Source: an uncultured Bacteroidia bacterium (GTDB lineage Bacteria; Bacteroidota; Bacteroidia; Bacteroidales; F082). From it: a stretch of DNA of 35,530 nt. The notes under the pieces are model-generated. The model searched no databases and was not told the origin of the DNA. It worked only from the letters and a program-made list of their open reading frames with translations. Both the position numbers and the translations under genes were made by a program. Below, piece after piece: positions 25,501 to 29,697 of the stretch (position 1 is the first letter of the stretch; every line of letters begins with the position of its first letter). The stretch covers positions 1-35,530 of the forward strand of contig CADAFC010000008.1 of NCBI GenBank assembly GCA_902787095.1, read 5' to 3'.

Positions 25501-25843
25501 GCCTTCGATTATGATTATCGGAGAGGCAAACTACAGCAATGCGCATGGTACACCTTGGGTTTACAAGTACAAACAGATTGGCAAGCTCGTCGGAATGCCT
25601 GTGCCTGGCACCATGAGCAGCGTCACTTGGGAGACTTTGCAGGACAACACCTTGTACTTCGGCTTGCCAGTGGTCGGTTATCGCACTGAAGAAGGTAACT
25701 ATCTGGAAAACAGCCAATTGGAGCCTGATGTTAAGATAAAGAACACTCCGGAGAAGCTTGCTCAAGGCATTGATGAGCAGCTGGAAGTAGCAGTGCGTGA
25801 ACTGCTGAAAGAGGTTGATGCTTCCCACTACTGGGGCAAGTAA
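22598..25843 (+). CDS. Tricorn-type S41 protease with beta-propeller and PDZ
   Basis: The 1081-residue protein has a signal peptide (about 1-19, AISAFAQ), so it acts outside the cytoplasm. WD40/TolB-like propeller repeats fill residues 25-540 (SPDGKKLVYTSERDG, SPDGKWFAI). A lysine/aspartate-rich linker lies at about 555-595. A second propeller part follows, then a C1-like region with H764 (NVSHSGSGY). A PDZ domain occupies about 785-870. The S41 catalytic part has S980 in GEANYSNAHGTPW. H764 and S980 match the catalytic His and Ser of archaeal tricorn in order and spacing. It probably degrades peptides in the periplasm. A strong terminator follows immediately. Confidence 0.92.
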   Translation: MKRFITLLVIAFFAISAFAQQPLWMRYNTISPNGDKIAFAYKGDIYVVDSQGGMARQLTTSPAYDYCPIWSHDGKTIAFATDRNGNFDIYVMPVEGGVAKRVTTNSASEIPLSFSPDDNEVYYSAAIQKDAADAQFTSGWLTELYKVSVEGGRPQQVTAATVCSVSFDADGESFLYYDRKGSENIWRKHQVSSVARDVVYYNAKENTHKILTVNVGEDRDPVFMPDHKSFVYLSEPAGRNSQNVYMMSWPNLGTPQKITNFETYPVRFLSVANDGTLCYGYQGEIYTQKIGQEPKKVDIQIVNDQENVVERGKFGGASDLAITPDGGLIAFVSRGEVFVTSDEYQTTKQITHTPEAEADPSFSPDGKKLVYTSERDGYYTLYLATMTRKEDLNFAYATLIEEERLFDDDGIERSNAEFSPDGKEIAFIENRNILKVINLDSKKVRQITDGTQHYGDMDYQWSPDGKWFAITLITNMRSPYSDVGIVSANGDMKIYNITNDGYITGDPRWALDGNAITFQSNRYGMRSHASWGSQNDAFICFMNQDAYDKFKLSKEDYEIQKKEEEKIKDKGDKKDKKGKKDDKDKKEEAKAIDIELDRLDERVVRLTPMSSRLSGAVLSKDGDKLYFLSAFEKGYDLWELDVREKSTKILKKLDGGGANLVLNKKGDNIYVLSGGNLQKIATGSGKSTSIKYDNTMELDHAAEREYMYNHVFLQENKRLFRHDHNGADFEQIKQDFYPFLAHINNNYDFAELLSEVLGELNVSHSGSGYRPGSSGDATAQLGLLFDWSYEKDGLRIEEVLEYGPFDKKNTKVKAGDIIEKIDGVEITKGMDYFPLLNKKSGKKVLVSVYSPKSKQRWDEVVTPISRGAQNDLMYKRWIKRNAHIVDSLSDGRLGYVHIKSMGDASYRDVYADILGKYNLREGIVIDTRFNGGGRLHEDIEILFSGEKYLEQVIRDTVSCVMPSRRYVKPSIMIIGEANYSNAHGTPWVYKYKQIGKLVGMPVPGTMSSVTWETLQDNTLYFGLPVVGYRTEEGNYLENSQLEPDVKIKNTPEKLAQGIDEQLEVAVRELLKEVDASHYWGK

Positions 25844-25886
25844 AAAGAAATAGGCGTCACGCTTGAGCGTGACGCCTATTTCTTTT
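25843..25886. terminator. Bidirectional terminator with perfect 20-bp stem
   Basis: Positions 25843-25862 and 25867-25886 are perfectly complementary around the tetraloop TTGA. The stem core is GGCGTCACGC, flanked by A/T runs on both sides, so it can end transcription of the tricorn gene (plus) and of the lipoprotein gene (minus). It begins at the last base of the tricorn TAA. Confidence 0.93.
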
Positions 25887-25902
25887 ATTTCAAATTTTCA
25901 AT

Positions 25903-26829
25903 TTAGATTGGCAAATTGAAGAATGGGAGTGTTCCGACATAATGCATGTTGTATGTCTTGCCGTTGATTGCGGCGTCGGTGATGTCGATGGTGTAAACGT
26001 CACCGTCTTTTGCAACAGAGATGGAACCGCTTGTAGCAAATTTTGGATGCTCGATATCCGTTATGTTCACTTGGATGATCGGGAAGGTGCTGTTTGTGTA
26101 TTGGCCTACAGGAACGCCGTCGGCGAATGACTGTTGTGCTGAGGTGAAACCTATCATATCGCCTGAGTCTGTGATAAAGCATGCGACGTTTGTCTCCACA
26201 ATCATGAGAGTGTATTTGGTGGTGCCTGCTGTCACGATGTTTGCATCGGCCTCTCCATCGTTAAGGGTGCCTTCTTGGACGGTGGCGAGTCTGTATGTTG
26301 CAGAAGCACCTTCGTAGTCAACAGAAGAAGTCTCGACGATGCTTGGATCCCAAGTGTTTTCAACTTCGACGCTCGATGTTGTGACTGTGTATCCATCGCC
26401 TGTGTTTTCCAAAGTGAACGAGCCGCTTGTTGCGATATAAGCATCATCATCAGCAAGTTCCAAAATGTCAAAGTTTATGATGTCGTTGATTGACACATCT
26501 GCGAAGACATATTTTGGGAAGTAGTTGTCGTTTCCTGAGAGGTTGTATGTTCCGGCTGTGATGTCGCCTTTGAAAATTATTGTCACGCCTTTGCATTCGC
26601 CGCCGGTGTTGCCAATAAGTTTTCCTGTATAAAGCACTATGGCGTTATACACATCGCTGCCGTTGTATTGGATGTTTTCGATGGTAATGACATTGTCGAC
26701 AGGGTAAGATGTCCCACCTAATGAGAATGTCTGTGAGTGTGTTTCAGATTCAGCTGTTTTTTTGTCGCAACTTGTGAAACCAAGTGCCAATGCTGCTGCG
26801 AGCATTAATGAGAAGAATACTTTTTTCAT
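25903..26829 (-). CDS. Putative lipoprotein with internally duplicated domain
   Basis: The 308-residue protein has a lipoprotein signal MKKVFFSLMLAAALALGFTSC with C21 as the predicted lipidated residue, then DKKTAESE. The rest is strand-rich. Two halves about 132 residues apart share the pattern ATSGS..(T)..GDGYTV (residues 133-150) and ATSGS..GDVYTI (265-281). Each is preceded by AGTYNL/VGQYTN and FPKY/FPII. I do not recognise a named family. The gene is monocistronic with its own promoter and a terminator shared with the tricorn gene. Confidence 0.82.
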   Translation of the reverse strand: MKKVFFSLMLAAALALGFTSCDKKTAESETHSQTFSLGGTSYPVDNVITIENIQYNGSDVYNAIVLYTGKLIGNTGGECKGVTIIFKGDITAGTYNLSGNDNYFPKYVFADVSINDIINFDILELADDDAYIATSGSFTLENTGDGYTVTTSSVEVENTWDPSIVETSSVDYEGASATYRLATVQEGTLNDGEADANIVTAGTTKYTLMIVETNVACFITDSGDMIGFTSAQQSFADGVPVGQYTNSTFPIIQVNITDIEHPKFATSGSISVAKDGDVYTIDITDAAINGKTYNMHYVGTLPFFNLPI

Positions 26830-26873
26830 ATTTTAAAAATTTAAATTAACCATTCAACCAATGAAAAATCATG

Positions 26874-26905
26874 CAAAGTTAAGTAAAATTTTTCACAAAA
26901 CTCAA
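26874..26905 (-). promoter_or_regulatory. Promoter for the lipoprotein gene
   Basis: On the minus strand TTTTTG (ending at 26903) and TAACTTTG (26881-26874) are about 21 nt apart, a good -33/-7 pair, 45 nt before the ATG. Confidence 0.6.
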
Positions 26906-26921
26906 AAATAACACAATTTTT

Positions 26922-27725
26922 TTACAGATTCAGCTTCAATTGTATGGCTTGAACCTGTTTTTTGAGGTCGTTGATGGTGTCGATTAGCTGCTGTTCGCGC
27001 GGCTGGTTCATGCTCTCGGGCATCTCCGAGCTGATGTAATGCACGAATTTCCACACTTCTTTGATCTCGTTGAGCGGAATCTCGAACGGTTGGTAGAGTG
27101 GATTGAGTGAGTGAAGCCTCAGAAAGCCTTTATCTATATGATTCTCAGCGATTTTGAACACTATTCCATCGTCGATGGTGAGTATGATATACGCCTGGCG
27201 GTCGTGGATCTCATGCCAGTCGAGGACGTATTCGCCTGTGACGTACGACTTGTCGGGGATGGGCAGCATGGAGTCGCCGCTGATTTGGAAGGTGCGGTAT
27301 TTGCGTTCTCTTGAGAGGAACGGCAGCTGGAAAGTGGGAAGCACGCGGATATAGTCGGGGTCGGCGTAACCTGTTGTGTATCCGGCCTTTGCGCGTTCCG
27401 ACACCAACTCGATGTTCTCGTTGTTGCCGCTGTCGACGGTGGTGGCTAACACACGTATGTTGCTGCCTTTGAGATGCACGTCGTAGCCACGCTCAAGCTG
27501 GCTGAGCTGGAACTCGCCGATCTTTGTAAGGTCCACCTTTATTAATGTGTCGATGGCCACGTTGAAATATTTCGACAAGGCGAGGAGCGCCTCGATGTTG
27601 GGCTCCGACACTTCGTTTTCGTATCCGCTGAGTGTCGAACGCTTCATGTTGAGTGCCGTGGCGACGTCATCCTGCGTCTTCGAACGGCGTTTCCGCAAAA
27701 ATTTTATATTGGTACTGAATAACAT
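26922..27725 (-). CDS. XRE-type repressor with self-cleaving S24 (LexA-like) domain
   Basis: I chose the ATG at 27725, which gives 267 residues. A longer reading frame to 27908 would start upstream of the TAATTTTG promoter box. An HTH_3 domain spans about residues 5-62 (KTQDDVATALNMKRSTLSGYENEVSEPN). The S24 domain has an Ala-Gly cleavage site in AKAGY (114-115), S152 in SGDSM and K191 in GIVFKI, the Ser/Lys dyad of LexA-type autoproteolysis. A coiled coil ends the protein (about 243-267). It is divergent from dinB and dnaE, which suggests damage-triggered derepression of them. Direct evidence of the target is absent. Confidence 0.9.
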   Translation of the reverse strand: MLFSTNIKFLRKRRSKTQDDVATALNMKRSTLSGYENEVSEPNIEALLALSKYFNVAIDTLIKVDLTKIGEFQLSQLERGYDVHLKGSNIRVLATTVDSGNNENIELVSERAKAGYTTGYADPDYIRVLPTFQLPFLSRERKYRTFQISGDSMLPIPDKSYVTGEYVLDWHEIHDRQAYIILTIDDGIVFKIAENHIDKGFLRLHSLNPLYQPFEIPLNEIKEVWKFVHYISSEMPESMNQPREQQLIDTINDLKKQVQAIQLKLNL

Positions 27726-27805
27726 AGCAAATTTTTTAAAATTTTTCTTGACACGTATTAAAATAATGACTAATTTTTCGTCGCAATTTTTGATTAAAAA
27801 CATGG

Positions 27806-27813
27806 CAAAATTA
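27806..27813 (-). promoter_or_regulatory. -7 box (TAATTTTG) for the S24 repressor gene
   Basis: TAATTTTG followed by CC on the minus strand would give a transcript start near 27798, about 70 nt before the ATG at 27725. An ATG at 27803 lies within a few bases of the box and is therefore an unlikely start. Confidence 0.55.
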
Positions 27814-27857
27814 CAAATAATTTTTGAAATGACAAGAAAAAAATGATTTTTTTTTAC

Positions 27858-27981
27858 GTCATTTCGACTGGAGCGGAGCGGAATGGAGACCTGAGCTTGC
27901 GAAAGCATTCACCTCTGGTGAATAAATCTTATTCAATTTGTTTGAGATTCCTCGACCACATTTCGTTTCGCTCGGAATGAC
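27858..27981. repeat. Palindromic repeat, copy D (full length, 124 nt)
   Basis: The left arm starts GTCATTTCGACTGGAGCG and the right arm ends TTTCGCTCGGAATGAC, both near-copies of copy A arms. The central 50 nt or so differs from copy A and contains two overlapping perfect palindromes. It lies between the S24 repressor promoter and the dinB ATG, ending 11 nt before it. Confidence 0.85.
27907..27935. promoter_or_regulatory. Two overlapping perfect palindromes in the repressor/dinB gap
   Basis: ATTCACC-TCT-GGTGAAT (27907-27923) is a perfect 7+3+7 palindrome. TGAATAA-ATC-TTATTCA (27919-27935) is a second perfect one, and the two share TGAAT. They could be operator sites for the S24 repressor or mutually exclusive RNA hairpins in the dinB leader. 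They lie in the centre of repeat copy D, so they may instead be part of that element. Confidence 0.45.
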
Positions 27982-27992
27982 GGTGGAGTGTT

Positions 27993-29132
27993 ATGAATAG
28001 AACAGTTTTACATTTGGATTTGGACACGTTTTTCGTGTCGGTGGAGCGTCTGATCAACCCGACGTTGGAGGGGCGTCCTGTGATTGTCGGAGGCATGTCT
28101 GACAGGGGTGTTGTCTCGACATGCAGCTACGAGGCGCGTCGTTTCGGAGTGCATTCGGCGCAGCCCATGAGGCTTGCGAAGCAGCTGTGTCCGCAGGCGG
28201 TGTTTATCGGTGGTGACATGGAGCTGTACAGCCGTTACTCGCGCCTCGTGACGGAGATAATCGCCGACCGTGCGCCAGTGTACGAGAAGACGAGCATCGA
28301 CGAGCATTACATCGACATCACAGGAATGGACCGTTTCTTCGGGTGTTACAAGTGGGCGCACGAGCTGCGTGAGACGATAATGAAGAACTCCGGACTGCCA
28401 ATATCGTTTGGGCTTTCCGAGAACAAGACCATCTCGAAGATAGCCACCGACGAGGCAAAACCTAACGGCGAGCTTCAGGTGCCGCATCAAGAGGTGCATC
28501 CTTTCCTCGACCCGTTGTCGATAGGCAAGATCCCGATGGTCGGAGCGAAGACATACCAGCTGCTGCGCTCGATGGGAATCGCCACCATTGGTGACTTCCG
28601 TCAGATGCCTGATGTCGTTGTCAGTCAGGCACTTGGAAAGAACGGAATCGAGATATGGAAGAAGGCTAACGGCATCGACACCACGCCGGTGCAGCCTTAT
28701 GAGGAGCAGAAATCGCTGAGCAAGGAGCATACTTTCGAGACCGACACCATCGACATAGTGCTTTTGAAGAGCGTGTTGGCTCGCATGGTGGAGAGATTGG
28801 CGTTTGAACTGCGCTCACAGACCAAGCTGACAGGCTGTGTCACGGTGAAGATACGTTACTCTGACTTCGACACGCACACCATGCAGAGGCAGATCCAGTA
28901 TACCTCGTTCGACCACCTATTATTAAATACGGTGTACGACATTTTCGACAGGCTCTACGACCGACGGATGCTGATACGGCTGATAGGGGTGAGGTTCAGC
29001 AGCCTCGTCGGAGGCACCCAACAACTCGATTTGTTCGACGACAAAACGGAAATGACAAATCTTTATGGCGCTTTGGACAGGATAAGGAAAAAGTTTGGAA
29101 AGAATGCAATTTATAAAGCTTCGACAAGATAA
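27993..29132 (+). CDS. dinB: Y-family DNA polymerase (DinB/Pol IV type)
   Basis: The 379-residue protein has the palm and fingers of Pol IV. D9 (HLDLDTFF) and D103-E104 (TSIDEHYID) are the catalytic carboxylates, at nearly the same positions as in E. coli DinB. F13/F14 provide the steric gate. The little-finger domain spans about 235-340, and the C-terminal clamp-binding motif QQLDLF is at 343-348. It performs translesion synthesis. It is divergent from a LexA-like repressor. A dnaE-type polymerase gene follows, after an inserted GxxExxY gene. ImuB lacks the catalytic residues, so this is an active-type polymerase rather than ImuB. Confidence 0.93.
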   Translation: MNRTVLHLDLDTFFVSVERLINPTLEGRPVIVGGMSDRGVVSTCSYEARRFGVHSAQPMRLAKQLCPQAVFIGGDMELYSRYSRLVTEIIADRAPVYEKTSIDEHYIDITGMDRFFGCYKWAHELRETIMKNSGLPISFGLSENKTISKIATDEAKPNGELQVPHQEVHPFLDPLSIGKIPMVGAKTYQLLRSMGIATIGDFRQMPDVVVSQALGKNGIEIWKKANGIDTTPVQPYEEQKSLSKEHTFETDTIDIVLLKSVLARMVERLAFELRSQTKLTGCVTVKIRYSDFDTHTMQRQIQYTSFDHLLLNTVYDIFDRLYDRRMLIRLIGVRFSSLVGGTQQLDLFDDKTEMTNLYGALDRIRKKFGKNAIYKASTR

Positions 29133-29137
29133 AATTA

Positions 29138-29188
29138 GACAGGATTAACAAGATTAAATTAGACAGGATTAACAGGATTTACAAGATT
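29138..29188. repeat. Nonamer array upstream of the GxxExxY gene, five units
   Basis: Five NACARGATT 9-mers (reverse complement of AATCYTGTN) occur as two plus three, separated by AAATTA. The first two units plus the hexamer make a 24-nt tandem repeat (29132-29155 and 29156-29179) with one mismatch. The array starts 6 nt after the dinB stop and ends 39 nt before the GxxExxY ATG. Its orientation is opposite to the array at 29630-29656. Confidence 0.85.
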
Positions 29189-29227
29189 TTAAGAGTTAAA
29201 AACTAAAATAAAGAAACGGAGGTTGTT

Positions 29228-29617
29228 ATGGATTATGATGATTTAACTGGACAGATTATTAAGGCGGCTTATAAAGTTTATAATGTTTTGGGTAAGGGTT
29301 TTATGGAAAAAGTATATCAAAATGCAATGTTTATTGAACTTTTAGATATGGGTTTGTCTGTTGACAAAGAGATGCCCTTGGAAGTGTTTTATAAAGGCCA
29401 TAAAGTTGGAAGTTTTTATGCCGATTTAGTTGTTGAAGATGAAATTATCGTTGAATTGAAAGCTGTTGAAAATTTAGCTAAAGTGCATGAAGTTCAATTG
29501 GTTAATTATTTAAATGCAACAAAAGGTGATACAGGACTTTTAATCAATTTTGGAGATAAAATTGAAGTTAAAAGAAAGTTTAGAAATTATAGTAAAGGAA
29601 AAGTTGTGGAAGAATAA
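29228..29617 (+). CDS. GxxExxY protein (PD-(D/E)XK nuclease-like)
   Basis: The 129-residue protein has the name-giving motif G24-x-x-E27-x-x-Y30 in LGKGFMEKVYQNA. A PD-(D/E)XK-like core follows: D66 in FYADLVV and E76-x-K78 in IIVELKAVE, with VQLVNYLNATKGDTGLLINFG after it. The family (TIGR04256/PF13366) has no well-established function, and a nuclease role is inferred from fold. The gene is clearly more A+T-rich than dinB and dnaE, with A/T-ending codons throughout. It is bracketed by 9-mer arrays in inverted orientation. This points to insertion into a dinB-dnaE unit. Confidence 0.93.
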   Translation: MDYDDLTGQIIKAAYKVYNVLGKGFMEKVYQNAMFIELLDMGLSVDKEMPLEVFYKGHKVGSFYADLVVEDEIIVELKAVENLAKVHEVQLVNYLNATKGDTGLLINFGDKIEVKRKFRNYSKGKVVEE

Positions 29618-29629
29618 TGAGGGAAAACA

Positions 29630-29656
29630 AATCCTGTTAATCTTGTAAATCCTGTC
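29630..29656. repeat. Nonamer array downstream of the GxxExxY gene, three units
   Basis: Three contiguous 9-mers fit AATCYTGTN, 12 nt after the GxxExxY stop. They are in inverted orientation to the array at 29138-29188 and the same orientation as the array at 2889-2915. Together the two flanking arrays act like terminal inverted repeats around the gene. Confidence 0.85.
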
Positions 29657-29697
29657 TTTAAAAAATGAGGAATATCTTGTCAGAGTGAGTGTATCTC

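Noticed and set aside
27726..27908. N-terminal extension of the S24 repressor (61 extra residues)
   Set aside because: The extension crosses the -7 box and part of a repeat, contains low-complexity residues, and lies before the HTH domain that begins naturally at the ATG at 27725.
28008..28730. Antisense reading frame of 240 codons opposite dinB
   Set aside because: It is a shadow of dinB codon bias. There is no recognisable domain, and no promoter box or leader space.
29138..29656. 9-mer arrays considered as a CRISPR array
   Set aside because: Units are 9 nt, contiguous or separated by a fixed hexamer, with no unique spacers and no cas genes.
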